Both the position numbers and the translations under genes were made by a program. Shown here in pieces: positions 18,603 to 27,868 of a stretch of 64,000 bases of DNA. Positions within the stretch are counted from its first letter, which is position 1; the number at the start of each line of letters is the position of its first letter. Source of the stretch: an uncultured Flavobacteriaceae bacterium. GTDB lineage: Bacteria; Bacteroidota; Bacteroidia; Flavobacteriales; Flavobacteriaceae. Under the pieces are notes generated by a model. The model was not told where the DNA came from, did no database searches, and saw nothing but the letters and a program-made list of their open reading frames with translations. The stretch is from positions 62,001 to 126,000 of the forward strand of contig CAJPUR010000003.1 of assembly GCA_905381055.1 (NCBI GenBank), given 5' to 3'.

Positions 18603-18923
18603 ATCCATTTTTTCTGCAAAATAGTCACAAAAATCTTTAAAAGTTAGTGACATTTTCTCATCTTTAGTTGATTTATAAAATGTATCACTCATTGCAACTA
18701 AAGATTGGTAAAAAAATATTTTCATGTGTTCTAAAGTCATGTCCTTGACCCATAAATCAATTTTTAAGGTCTCAATTTTTTTAGCATCCCAGATTGATAA
18801 TAAAAAAGCTTTTGCCTCTTGGCTTTTATCCCCTTCATCAGTAGCTTTCCAATTAATCTTTTCAGGTATCTTATTTTTATCTAATTCCACATTAATATTT
18901 ATAGAACTTGTTTTTTTTTTCAT
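18591..18923 (-). CDS. gldC: gliding motility protein GldC
   Basis: Small cytoplasmic protein of 110 residues matching GldC of gliding Bacteroidota: IPEKINWKATD, EAKAFLLSIWDAKKIETLKIDLWVKDM and the C-terminal FCDYFAEKMDL. In Flavobacterium johnsoniae gldC improves gliding but is not strictly essential, and its mechanism is not known. It starts directly at the gldB stop, so the two are co-transcribed. The 3' end overlaps convergent engB by 12 bases. Confidence 0.93.
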   Translation of the reverse strand: MKKKTSSININVELDKNKIPEKINWKATDEGDKSQEAKAFLLSIWDAKKIETLKIDLWVKDMTLEHMKIFFYQSLVAMSDTFYKSTKDEKMSLTFKDFCDYFAEKMDLKK

Positions 18924-19918
18924 TATTTAGAGGGTTTATAATTTGATTTGTTATAAATATCTGATTCTGAAATATTAATTAAATCTGAAATCGACATTTG
19001 TGAGTTGTTTTCCATAAATGATTTTACAATTTGCCATCCAATCCATTGACCAATTTTTCCAGGACTCAGGTTATCTATTTCAAGATAAAACTTAGAAAAA
19101 GGTGAGGGATTAATAAATCTGTCTTCCAAGCTAGGACTTGTGCTAAATAGATATTCATTTTGAACAAAAAATCTCCATATGAAAAGTTCATTTTCTTCTA
19201 CCCATCTATACTGAGACGGAGTATATCCAATTTTAATTTCATCATTTGAATAAGGAGTTAATAAATCCTTCAAATATAATCTCTTCCCATGATTTATTAT
19301 TTTTGAAATAAACGATCTTTCTTTAGATTTTGGAATTATTTTCATTGAAAATTGATCCAAGATATTTGAGCTTAAATATTTTACATCCATTTGCTCGATT
19401 ATATAATTTGGAATTCCATTGTAAATTTTATTTTTATTTCCTAAATAGGTGTCAATTGAAATTATAAGTAAGGAATCATTTAAGATTACCTTATTTAAAT
19501 AATCTACATTATTAGATACAGTTATTACTTTTGGAATTTTATAATTTGGAAAATAATATCTTATATGTTTAAAAACTTCTTGTACAGAATTTTTTAATAT
19601 TTTTTCGTTTAAAAAAACTTTATCAATCTCTGAGTTAAGTAAACTTAATAAAGGATCATTTTTTCTTTTTAACCATATTGAATCGTGAAACTCTTTGGGA
19701 AAGAAAAAAGGATATTTTATTTTCAAATCATCTATTTCATTATCACTTGAATTAAAGAATTCTTTATCAAATCGATGAATTTCTATGTTCAATGAAATTG
19801 AAGATAAATCAGGTTTTGTTTTTTTATCAAAGTCACATTTAATAAATAAACAACTTGTTAAAATAAAAACTATTAATACACTAAAAAATTTAATAAATTG
19901 ATTCAAAATCATTTTCAT
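18923..19918 (-). CDS. gldB: gliding motility lipoprotein GldB
   Basis: Lipoprotein required for gliding in F. johnsoniae, associated with the cell envelope. The N-terminus is a signal peptide with lipobox LTSC (Cys23; a second Cys lies at 28). The body of about 300 residues matches GldB: an N-terminal HRFDKEFFN segment, LYLKDLLTPYSND, and GKIGQWIGWQIVKSFM near the end. Length 331 residues. A second ATG two codons in (19912) is equally possible as the start. It is divergent from nadE across about 57 bases. Confidence 0.93.
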   Translation of the reverse strand: MKMILNQFIKFFSVLIVFILTSCLFIKCDFDKKTKPDLSSISLNIEIHRFDKEFFNSSDNEIDDLKIKYPFFFPKEFHDSIWLKRKNDPLLSLLNSEIDKVFLNEKILKNSVQEVFKHIRYYFPNYKIPKVITVSNNVDYLNKVILNDSLLIISIDTYLGNKNKIYNGIPNYIIEQMDVKYLSSNILDQFSMKIIPKSKERSFISKIINHGKRLYLKDLLTPYSNDEIKIGYTPSQYRWVEENELFIWRFFVQNEYLFSTSPSLEDRFINPSPFSKFYLEIDNLSPGKIGQWIGWQIVKSFMENNSQMSISDLINISESDIYNKSNYKPSK

Positions 19919-19975
19919 TTTTTGTCAATAAATACTTAATTTTACATAAAGTTACATCCAAAAAAAATATTGTAT

Positions 19976-20764
19976 ATGAAATATCCAAAAAAAGTGATTA
20001 ATTACATAGTAGAATGGTTAAAAAACTATGCTAATGAGAATAAAATGGATGGTTTTGTTGTTGGAATTTCCGGTGGAATAGATTCTGCACTAACCTCTAC
20101 TCTATGTGCAAATACTAAACTCCCGGTTCTTTGCCTAGAAATGAATATTCTCCAAGAAAAAAAACAAGTTTCTAGAGCTTTAAACCATATTTATTGGTTA
20201 AAAAATAAGTTTAATAATATTTCAAGTATATCATTAAATTTAAATAGAACATTTGAAGCTTTTCAAAATGATATTGGTACGAAAAGTGAAAAAGATTTAG
20301 AGTTTTTAAGCTTTGCAAACTCTAGATCAAGACTTAGAATGATGACTTTATATCACCATGCAACTATTAATAATTTCTTAGTAGCTGGAACTGGAAATAA
20401 AGTTGAAGACTTTGGAATTGGATTTTATACCAAATATGGTGATGGTGGAGTTGATTTAAGTCCAATTGCTGATTTACTTAAATCTGAAGTTTATTCGTTA
20501 TCAAAAACTTTTGGAATTATCGATGAAATTCAAAAAGCCCAACCAACCGATGGATTGTGGCTAGACAATAGAAGTGATGAAGAACAAATTGGAGCCAGTT
20601 ATGATGAACTAGAATGGGCTATGAAATACCAAAACTCGAATAAAATTTCAGAATTATCCAGTAGAGATCAGAAAGTTTTATCAATTTATAAACAACTAAA
20701 TTCAAAAAATTCTCATAAAATGATACCAATACCTGTCTGTCAAATACCAAATTCATTCAGGTGA
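19976..20764 (+). CDS. nadE: NH3-dependent NAD+ synthase
   Basis: Cytoplasmic enzyme converting nicotinate adenine dinucleotide to NAD+ with ATP and ammonia. The ATP-pyrophosphatase P-loop SGGIDS is at residues 32-37, with ANSRSRLRMM, GTGNKVEDFGIGF and KYGDGGVDLSPI further on. At 262 residues it is the short form without a glutaminase domain. The ATG at 19976 is chosen over an in-frame TTG at 19970. It is divergent from gldB, an association I recall from other Flavobacteriia. Confidence 0.95.
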   Translation: MKYPKKVINYIVEWLKNYANENKMDGFVVGISGGIDSALTSTLCANTKLPVLCLEMNILQEKKQVSRALNHIYWLKNKFNNISSISLNLNRTFEAFQNDIGTKSEKDLEFLSFANSRSRLRMMTLYHHATINNFLVAGTGNKVEDFGIGFYTKYGDGGVDLSPIADLLKSEVYSLSKTFGIIDEIQKAQPTDGLWLDNRSDEEQIGASYDELEWAMKYQNSNKISELSSRDQKVLSIYKQLNSKNSHKMIPIPVCQIPNSFR

Positions 20765-20883
20765 TTTTTCAATAAAAATCAAATTATTAAAAAGTTATTT
20801 TTTTTTTTTAAATATTTAAAAAATAAAATTGATTATATTAACTTTTGTTTTTTAAATATTGTTTCAAAATAATAAAATAAACT

Positions 20884-21495
20884 TTGATTAAAATTATTTA
20901 CATAGATAATCACTCTATTTCTAGAAAAGGTTTTAAATCTATATTTAAAGAATCTAAAGAAATTGAAATAATTGGATCCTTTAAAGATTTTGAAAAAGCA
21001 AAAGAAACTTTAAATAAAAAAATTGCTGAGGTTGTTGTGATTACAATTAATCAAAAATATTTGAATTCATTTTCTTTAATAAAAAACATAATGAAAATTG
21101 ATTCAAATATAAATTTATTAGTTTTTGGAGATTATAATCATAAAAATAAAATAAAATATATCAAATATGGAGCCAAAGGATTTATATCAAAGGAATCTGG
21201 AATTCGAGAATTAAAAAATGCGGTATATAATCTTTATACTGGTAAATTTTATAATTCAGAATACAAAAACTCAAATAAAAGTCTTTCCACAAAAACTATC
21301 TCAAAACAGAAAAATTTATCAAAAAGGGAAAAAGAAGTTTTGAAATATTTATTTAAAGGTGAAAGAAATAAATTAATTGCTGATAGATTAAAAATAAATC
21401 CTAAAACAGTAAATACATATAAAACAAGAGCACTATCTAAATTAAAAGTAAAAGAGTTATCAAATGCATATGCATTAATAAATAGTAATAGTTAA
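20884..21495 (+). CDS. LuxR/NarL-type response regulator without phosphoacceptor Asp
   Basis: The N-terminal CheY-like receiver (1-120) has its acidic pocket reduced to D8/N9 (IIYIDNH) and keeps a Lys at 103 (ISKES). The phosphoacceptor position in VVITIN is Thr54 instead of Asp, and the switch Thr/Ser position is Gly82. The C-terminal LuxR helix-turn-helix (about 143-203: LSKREKEVLKYL, RNKLIADRLKINPKTVNTYK) looks intact, so it should bind DNA but not be phosphorylated normally. The start is a TTG at 20884; no ATG is available near it. No histidine kinase is adjacent. The stop overlaps dnaG by 4 bases. Target genes unknown. Confidence 0.85.
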   Translation: MIKIIYIDNHSISRKGFKSIFKESKEIEIIGSFKDFEKAKETLNKKIAEVVVITINQKYLNSFSLIKNIMKIDSNINLLVFGDYNHKNKIKYIKYGAKGFISKESGIRELKNAVYNLYTGKFYNSEYKNSNKSLSTKTISKQKNLSKREKEVLKYLFKGERNKLIADRLKINPKTVNTYKTRALSKLKVKELSNAYALINSNS

Positions 21496-23447
21496 ATAAC
21501 TCTATTTAATTTCCTTGAAACAACTTTTTTTAATTGACTATAACTTATTACATCTGACAAAACTTCTTTATTGTTTTCTGAGGAATTTTCAATACTTACT
21601 TGTAATTCATTGATTTTTTTATCAATTAAATATTTCCTTAAACTTAGAATAGTTTCAACCACTAACTGACTTACGTTACTTTCTTTGTCTTTTATGAAAA
21701 TATTTTTTTTATTCCATCCATGAAGTTTATATAATTCATCTTTCATCAATATATCACTAACAATGCTACTCAAATCAGGAGGCAATTTTTTTATTAAATT
21801 GTTTAAATCAATTGACTCTCCACTTTGATAATGTTTAATTAATATTTTAAAAAGATTTCTAAATGATTCTTGGGCTAACTCAATTTCATCCTGCTGAAGA
21901 TCTAAAAAAATCTTTTCAAAAACCTTTACATTTAATTCAACTTTTTCTTCAATTAACTCCTCTCCATCATGATTCTTTAAAATTGTTTCAACAAAAGATT
22001 CATCTTTATTACCATATAATAGTAAAATTTTAATTATTTGAAATTCTAATTCATAAACATGGTCAATTTTATCAGTCAATTCACTTTTATTAATGACCCG
22101 CATTTTATCTTTTTCGTAAGAATTTTTTTTATTTTTTACTGTTAGATTTTTTGAATTTATTTGAGCTAGAGTATTGAATAAGATATCCTCCGAGATATCC
22201 ATTATCTTCGAACAATTTTGAATATAAACTTGTTGTTTAATTTGATCAGGTATAATGGAAATTATTTCAACTATTTCAAAAATTGTTTGAGACTTTTTAA
22301 CTGGATCATTTTTGGATTTTTTTGACAAAATATCTGCCTTGAATTGAATAAAATCTTTAGAAAAATTATTAAAATAATCTAAAGTTTTTTCTTTTGAATT
22401 ACTTTTTAAAAAACTGTCTGGATCTTCTCCATGTGGCAATTGACAAACCCTAACATTCATTCCATTTTTGAGAATGGTAACCAATCCTCTTAAGGAAGCA
22501 TTTAATCCAGCATCATCTCCATCAAATAATACAATTATATTTGAAGTTAATCTTTGAACAAGTCTAATCTGATCGTTTGAAAGAGATGTTCCTGATGATG
22601 CTACTACATTTTTTATTCCTGATTGATGCATTTGAATTACATCAGTATATCCCTCAACTATAATACATAAATCCTTTTTTACAATTTCTTTTTTTGATTC
22701 ATATAATCCATATAGTACTTTACTTTTATGATAAATATCACTCTCTGGTGAGTTTATATATTTTGCCGTTTTTAAGTTATTATTTAATATCCTTCCACCA
22801 AAACCAATCACTCTGCCTGAAAAATTTTTAATTGGAAACATAAGTCTGGATCTAAATCGATCAATGTAAGTATTGTCTTTATTTATAGATAGCCCAATCA
22901 ATTCAAGATATTTTTTTGAATAACCCTTTTTTAATGCTTGATCGGAAAAATGACTTTTTTCATTTAAGGAGTATCCAATATCAAAAAGATTGATTACTTC
23001 ATTTTCAAAACCTCTTTCTCTCAAATAAGTCATAGCTATTGCTTTACCTTCATCTCTTTCCCATAAATTATTTTTGAAATTTTCTTTTGCATTTTGGACT
23101 ACCAAATACAAACTTTCTAAAAAACTTAACTTTTCTTTTTCTTTTTCCGTTTTATATGTTTCTTCAATTTCAATATTATATTTTTTTGCCAAAAACCTAA
23201 TTGCTTCAGGGTAAGAAAATTGTTCATGCTCCATCAAGAAAGCAACTGAATTACCACCTTTACCACTACTAAAGTCTTTCCAAATTTGTTTGGCAGGAGA
23301 AACCATAAAACTTGGAGTTTTTTCTTTGGAAAATGGACTTAAACCTTTAAAATTTGATCCTGATTTTTTTAATTGTATAAAATCAGATATTACCTCCTCT
23401 ACCCTGGAGGCATCGTAAACCTTATCTATTGTAGATTTTGATATCAA
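21492..23447 (-). CDS. dnaG: DNA primase DnaG with degenerate zinc-binding domain
   Basis: Primase synthesising RNA primers at the replication fork. The N-terminal domain has the CHC2 fold outline (residues 28-70), but all four zinc ligands are replaced: the CPFH site reads SPFS (Ser37, Ser40) and the later Cys pair is Asp58 and Ser61. The catalytic TOPRIM domain is intact, with IIVEGYTDVI, VASSGTSL and LFDGDDAGLNASLRG; RSRLMFPIKNFSGRVIGFGGR precedes it. A helicase-binding C-terminal part follows. Length 651 residues, normal. I believe other Flavobacteriia share the ligand loss, so it is probably functional. It is last in the minus-strand run. Confidence 0.95.
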   Translation of the reverse strand: MISKSTIDKVYDASRVEEVISDFIQLKKSGSNFKGLSPFSKEKTPSFMVSPAKQIWKDFSSGKGGNSVAFLMEHEQFSYPEAIRFLAKKYNIEIEETYKTEKEKEKLSFLESLYLVVQNAKENFKNNLWERDEGKAIAMTYLRERGFENEVINLFDIGYSLNEKSHFSDQALKKGYSKKYLELIGLSINKDNTYIDRFRSRLMFPIKNFSGRVIGFGGRILNNNLKTAKYINSPESDIYHKSKVLYGLYESKKEIVKKDLCIIVEGYTDVIQMHQSGIKNVVASSGTSLSNDQIRLVQRLTSNIIVLFDGDDAGLNASLRGLVTILKNGMNVRVCQLPHGEDPDSFLKSNSKEKTLDYFNNFSKDFIQFKADILSKKSKNDPVKKSQTIFEIVEIISIIPDQIKQQVYIQNCSKIMDISEDILFNTLAQINSKNLTVKNKKNSYEKDKMRVINKSELTDKIDHVYELEFQIIKILLLYGNKDESFVETILKNHDGEELIEEKVELNVKVFEKIFLDLQQDEIELAQESFRNLFKILIKHYQSGESIDLNNLIKKLPPDLSSIVSDILMKDELYKLHGWNKKNIFIKDKESNVSQLVVETILSLRKYLIDKKINELQVSIENSSENNKEVLSDVISYSQLKKVVSRKLNRVI

Positions 23448-23468
23448 AATATTTTTTTTTAAATGTAC

Positions 23469-24446
23469 TTATTGATTTCGAGAAATAACATAATTTATTG
23501 TCATTTCTAGTGAATCTCTATATTTATTTTTAGAAAAACTTTTTAGAACTTCAATAGCCTTTGTCTTAAAATCTTCCATTTTATTTTTAGCATACTCTAT
23601 TCCACCATTTTCATTTACAAAAGAAATAATTTCTTTAACTCTTTTTTTATTTTTATTATGCCTTTTAATAGAATTTATTAACCATTTTTTATCTTTTACA
23701 TTAGAATTGTTTAAACAAAAAATAAAAGGTAAAGTCATTTTTTGTTCTTTTATATCTATTCCAATTGGCTTCCCAATTTTTCTTGAACCATAATCAAATA
23801 AATCATCTTTAATTTGAAAAGCAATACCAATATATTCTCCAAGTTTTTTAATTTTTTTTATGTATTCATTATCATTGGTCACTGATGAGACACCTATAGC
23901 ACAACAAGCTGAAATTAAACTAGCGGTTTTTTGACGAATAATTTCAAAATAAATTTCCTCAGTTATATTTAAATTTCTTGCTTTTTCAATTTGTAGAAGT
24001 TCTCCCTCACTCATTTCTCTTACAGCAACTGAAATGATTTCTAAAATATCAAAATCTTTTTTTTCAATACATAACAATAAACCTTTTGAAAGAAGATAAT
24101 CACCAACTAAAACGGCAATTTTATTTTTCCATAAAGCGTTAATTGAAAAAAAACCTCTTCTATAAGAACTATCATCAATAACATCATCATGTACTAGAGT
24201 TGCGGTGTGAATTAATTCAATTACTGAGGCGCCTCTATATGTTTTCTCATTTACCTTGCCATCACTAACTAATTTTGCACATAAAAAAACAAACATTGGT
24301 CTCATTTGTTTTCCTTTTCTTCTAACAATGAAGTTGGTGATTCTATTTAATAAAGAAACATTTGATGACATGGATTTATAAAACTTTTTTTCAAAAAGCT
24401 CCATCTCTTTAAAAATTGGTTTTTTAATTTCTTCTACAACTTTCAA
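23469..24446 (-). CDS. polyprenyl diphosphate synthase
   Basis: Trans-isoprenyl diphosphate synthase that elongates an allylic diphosphate with IPP, likely for the menaquinone side chain. The first Asp-rich motif DDVID is at residues 87-91 (LVHDDVIDDSSYRRG) and the second is DDLFD (FQIKDDLFDYG). GKQMRPMFVFL and the KTASLISACC segment are also typical. Length 325 residues. Chain length cannot be read with certainty; residues before the first DDxxD (ELIHTATL) are small, which fits a long-chain product. Cytoplasmic. It lies 21 bases upstream of dnaG. Confidence 0.93.
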   Translation of the reverse strand: MKVVEEIKKPIFKEMELFEKKFYKSMSSNVSLLNRITNFIVRRKGKQMRPMFVFLCAKLVSDGKVNEKTYRGASVIELIHTATLVHDDVIDDSSYRRGFFSINALWKNKIAVLVGDYLLSKGLLLCIEKKDFDILEIISVAVREMSEGELLQIEKARNLNITEEIYFEIIRQKTASLISACCAIGVSSVTNDNEYIKKIKKLGEYIGIAFQIKDDLFDYGSRKIGKPIGIDIKEQKMTLPFIFCLNNSNVKDKKWLINSIKRHNKNKKRVKEIISFVNENGGIEYAKNKMEDFKTKAIEVLKSFSKNKYRDSLEMTINYVISRNQ

Positions 24447-24450
24447 TATT

Positions 24451-25509
24451 TTATTTTTTTAAATTTAACTTTTTATTAGCCAACTGTCCACATGCTGCAT
24501 TAATATCATTACCTCTTGACTTTCTTATTGTATTAGTTATGTTATTTTGAGATAACAACTCAGAATATCTGTTAATTACCCTATCTGAAGCATTTCTAAA
24601 ATTATTATCATCAATTGAGTTATATTCAATCAAATTTACTTTAGATGGTATTTTTTTGCAAATTTTAATTAATTCAATTATATCTTTTTCAGTGTCATTA
24701 ATTCCATCAAAAATTATATATTCAAAAGTTATAATACTTTTTTTAATATTTATCCAATATTCTAGAGAATCTATTAAATCTTCAATCAAAATTTTTTTAG
24801 AAAAAGGCATTAAAAATTGCCTGGTAGATTGAATTGCAGAATGTAACGAAATAGCAAGATTAAATTTTATTTTTTGATCAGCCATTTTTTTTATAAATTT
24901 CGGAAAACCTACTGAAGAAACTGTTATTCGCTTTGGAGAAAAACCTAGTCCGTACTTTGAAGTAATTTTTTCAATTGATTTAATTACATTGTCATAATTC
25001 ATTAATGGTTCGCCCATTCCCATATATACAATGTTAGTTAACGACCGATTAAAAAATGATTTACTTTGATTATCAATCAATTTTACTTGATCAAAAATCT
25101 CATCAACATTTAAATTTCTTAGCCTCTTCAGTTTAGAAGTTGCACAAAACTTACAATTTAGACTACATCCTACTTGTGACGATATACACGCAGTTATTCT
25201 GTTTTTAGTTGGAATCAAAACGGATTCAACAATTTTATTGTCATAAAGTTTTATTGCATTTTTAATTGTTCCATCAATACTTTTTTGAATTGATTCAACT
25301 TTTATATTATTAATTGTAAAATATTTTTTTAACAGCTTTCGTGATTGAATTGAAAGATTAGTCATTTGATTAAAATCATGTACTCCTTTAATCCACAACC
25401 ATTCTTGAACTTGATTTACACGATATGATTCTATATTATGAGACTCAAAAAAAACTTTTAGATCTTCAATAGAAAGAGCTCTTATGTCTTTTTTGATATA
25501 ATTTGTCAT
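24451..25509 (-). CDS. rlmN: 23S rRNA/tRNA A2503/A37 methyltransferase RlmN
   Basis: Radical SAM enzyme making 2-methyladenosine at A2503 of 23S rRNA and A37 of some tRNAs. The cluster motif CSLNCKFC supplies Cys115, Cys119 and Cys122. The N-terminal accessory domain, MGMGEPLMNYDNV, the RITVSSVG block and C-terminal SRGNDINAACGQLA (methyl-carrying Cys) are all present. Length 352 residues. It lies between queA (14 bases) and the polyprenyl synthase (4 bases). Confidence 0.97.
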   Translation of the reverse strand: MTNYIKKDIRALSIEDLKVFFESHNIESYRVNQVQEWLWIKGVHDFNQMTNLSIQSRKLLKKYFTINNIKVESIQKSIDGTIKNAIKLYDNKIVESVLIPTKNRITACISSQVGCSLNCKFCATSKLKRLRNLNVDEIFDQVKLIDNQSKSFFNRSLTNIVYMGMGEPLMNYDNVIKSIEKITSKYGLGFSPKRITVSSVGFPKFIKKMADQKIKFNLAISLHSAIQSTRQFLMPFSKKILIEDLIDSLEYWINIKKSIITFEYIIFDGINDTEKDIIELIKICKKIPSKVNLIEYNSIDDNNFRNASDRVINRYSELLSQNNITNTIRKSRGNDINAACGQLANKKLNLKK

Positions 25510-25523
25510 GATTAGTTTAAGAC

Positions 25524-26573
25524 CTATATTATCAGCATTGCATCTCCATAAGAATAAAAATTATATTTTTTTTTGATAGCCTCCTGATATGCTTTTTTAA
25601 TAAATTCTGGTTCAGCAAATGCAGAAGCCATCATTAAAAGAGTAGATTTAGATGTATGAAAGTTAGTTATCATAGAATTTGCAATTGAAAAATCATAAGG
25701 AGGAAATATAAACTTATGGGTCCACCCTTTATATGGATTTAATGTACCCATTGAAGAAACTGAGCTTTCCAAACCTCTCATGACAGTTGTTCCCACAGCA
25801 CAAATCTTTTTCTTATTCGAAATTGCATTATTAACTATTTTTGAAGCTTCGTAATCAATAATTAGCTCTTCAGAATCCATTTTATGTTTTGAGAGGTCTT
25901 CTACCTCAACAGGGTTAAACGTACCTAAACCAACATGAAGAGTAATTTCAGCAATATCAACTCCATTTATTTCAAGTCTTTTAAGTAAGTGCTTGGAAAA
26001 ATGTAATCCAGCGGTAGGAGCAGCAACAGCTCCTTCATTTTTTGCATATATTGTTTGATACCTTTCAGTGTCCTCAGGTATAGGATCTCTTTTTATATAT
26101 TTTGGCAAAGGTGTTTGCCCTAACTTGTTTAGCTTATCACGAAATTCTGCATATGACCCATCAAATAAGAAACGTAAAGTTCTTCCTCTTGATGTAGTAT
26201 TATCAATTACCTCAGCAACCAAACTATCATCATCACCAAAATATAATTTATTACCTATTCTAATTTTTCTTGCTGGATCCACTAATACATCCCATAATCT
26301 TTGTTCTTGATTCAATTCTCTCAATAAAAAAACTTCAATTCTTGCGCCAGTTTTTTCTTTATTACCAAATAACCTTGCAGGAAATACTTTAGTATTGTTC
26401 AAAACAATCACGTCTCCCTCATCAAAAAATTGAACTAAATCTTTAAAGGTTAAATGATCAATTGTCTTTTTACTTCGATTCAAGATCATTAATCTTGACT
26501 CATCTCTATTCTCAGCTGGATGCTCAGCTAAAAGTTCATTAGGTAAATTAAATTGAAAGTCTGATAATTTCAT
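25524..26573 (-). CDS. queA: S-adenosylmethionine:tRNA ribosyltransferase-isomerase QueA
   Basis: Adds the epoxyqueuosine cyclopentane unit from SAM to preQ1 at tRNA position 34. [26 protein letters not shown] opens the protein. [27 protein letters not shown] and [13 protein letters not shown] are family blocks, and [17 protein letters not shown] is near the end. The ATG at 26573 is preferred over an in-frame GTG at 26582, since it gives the standard MKLSDF start. Length 349 residues. A -7 box sits 8 bases before the ATG, so it probably has its own promoter within the run. No other queuosine gene is in the window. Confidence 0.97.
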   Translation of the reverse strand: MKLSDFQFNLPNELLAEHPAENRDESRLMILNRSKKTIDHLTFKDLVQFFDEGDVIVLNNTKVFPARLFGNKEKTGARIEVFLLRELNQEQRLWDVLVDPARKIRIGNKLYFGDDDSLVAEVIDNTTSRGRTLRFLFDGSYAEFRDKLNKLGQTPLPKYIKRDPIPEDTERYQTIYAKNEGAVAAPTAGLHFSKHLLKRLEINGVDIAEITLHVGLGTFNPVEVEDLSKHKMDSEELIIDYEASKIVNNAISNKKKICAVGTTVMRGLESSVSSMGTLNPYKGWTHKFIFPPYDFSIANSMITNFHTSKSTLLMMASAFAEPEFIKKAYQEAIKKKYNFYSYGDAMLII

Positions 26574-26581
26574 TTTTTTCA

Positions 26582-26589
26582 CAAATATA
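26582..26589 (-). promoter_or_regulatory. -7 box of an internal queA promoter
   Basis: On the minus strand this reads TATATTTG, a perfect TAnnTTTG match ending 8 bases before the queA ATG. Transcription would begin at or within a few bases of the start codon. It overlaps the distal arm of a short A+T-rich inverted repeat (26586-26603, TATACTA/TAGTATA around TCTC). Confidence 0.5.
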
Positions 26590-26636
26590 CTATCTCTAGT
26601 ATACCATTGTCAAGTAAATTTGTATTTAAATTGAAA

Positions 26637-27863
26637 TTAAACTTTGTTTATTTTGAAACCAATATCTATTATTTTATCCCAAAAGTCAGGAAATGATTTT
26701 GAAACCACATTTGGTGATTCAATAATTATGGGTTTTAAAATACCCAAAGGAGCAAATGCCATAGCCATTCTATGATCATTATAGGTTTTGATTTTAATAT
26801 TAGAAAAATCAATTTTACTTTTATTTATATGAATACTATCATTCGTGATAAATACATTTGAACCTAATTTTTTTAACTCTAATTTCAAAGCATTTAGTCT
26901 ATCTGTTTCTTTAATTTTTAAAGTATGCAATCCATATAAATCACATTTTATTCCAAGACCAAAACAAGTTACAGCAATAGTCTGTGCTAGGTCGGGAGAA
27001 TCAATTAAATTGTATTCTAATGAGTTTGGTAACTTAAAGTTTTTCTTTTTTTTAAGCACTATTTTTTCTGAATCATAAATTGTCGATACTCCTAATTTTT
27101 TATATATTTTTGAAACAATTGAGTCTCCCTGTAAACTTTTTTTAGAAAAACTTTTAATTTTTATTTCGGCATCATTTGATAATGCGGCGCAACTGTAAAA
27201 ATATGATGCTGAACTCCAGTCTGATTCAACAAGAATGTCAGTCATAACATTTTTTTTTAATTCACTAACATAAACAATATTTTTTTCAAATTTCACTTTT
27301 ACACCAATCTTCTTTAAAAGTGAAATTGTCATTTGTAAATAAGGTAAAGAGGTGATTTTATCAATTAATTTCAATTTAATTCCGTTTTTTATAAATGGAG
27401 CTATTAATAAAATAGCTGTAATAAATTGACTACTGACATTGGCAGGAAGAGAAATATCATTACTGATTAAATTTTTACCTCTGATTCTTATTGGCGGAAA
27501 CCCAATTTTATCTATGTAATTTATATCAGATCCAATTTTTTTTAATGCCTCTACAAGAACTCCAATAGGACGTTCTTGCATTCTTTCAGATCCAGTTAAA
27601 ATATATTCTTTACCAACTTTAGTTGCTAAGTAAGCAGTCAAAAATCTCATTGCTGTACCAGCATGACCAATATTAATAACAGGTTCATCAGAATTTATAG
27701 CTTTATCTAATAAAATAGAATCATCTGAATTTGAAATATTTCCAATTTTTAATTCATTCACAAAAGCTTTTAATATTAAAAGCCTATTGTATTCACTTTT
27801 TGAACCAGAAATTTGAATCTCACCTTTACAAATCTTGTCATTGTTTGCCAAAGAAATATTCAT
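26637..27863 (-). CDS. aroA: 3-phosphoshikimate 1-carboxyvinyltransferase (EPSP synthase)
   Basis: Sixth step of the shikimate pathway, joining shikimate-3-phosphate and PEP. Motifs seen: GSKSEYNRLLILKAF near residue 20, NIGHAGTAMRFLTAYLA with the PEP-binding NxGTA-type loop in altered form (GHAGTA), ERMQERPIGVLVEAL, SSQFITAILL, and KETDRLNAL followed by NDHRMAMAFAPLG near the C-terminus. Length 408 residues, slightly short against the usual 420-440. It lies 5 bases after the MazG-like gene. Monofunctional, cytoplasmic. Confidence 0.95.
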   Translation of the reverse strand: MNISLANNDKICKGEIQISGSKSEYNRLLILKAFVNELKIGNISNSDDSILLDKAINSDEPVINIGHAGTAMRFLTAYLATKVGKEYILTGSERMQERPIGVLVEALKKIGSDINYIDKIGFPPIRIRGKNLISNDISLPANVSSQFITAILLIAPFIKNGIKLKLIDKITSLPYLQMTISLLKKIGVKVKFEKNIVYVSELKKNVMTDILVESDWSSASYFYSCAALSNDAEIKIKSFSKKSLQGDSIVSKIYKKLGVSTIYDSEKIVLKKKKNFKLPNSLEYNLIDSPDLAQTIAVTCFGLGIKCDLYGLHTLKIKETDRLNALKLELKKLGSNVFITNDSIHINKSKIDFSNIKIKTYNDHRMAMAFAPLGILKPIIIESPNVVSKSFPDFWDKIIDIGFKINKV

Positions 27864-27868
27864 TTTAA

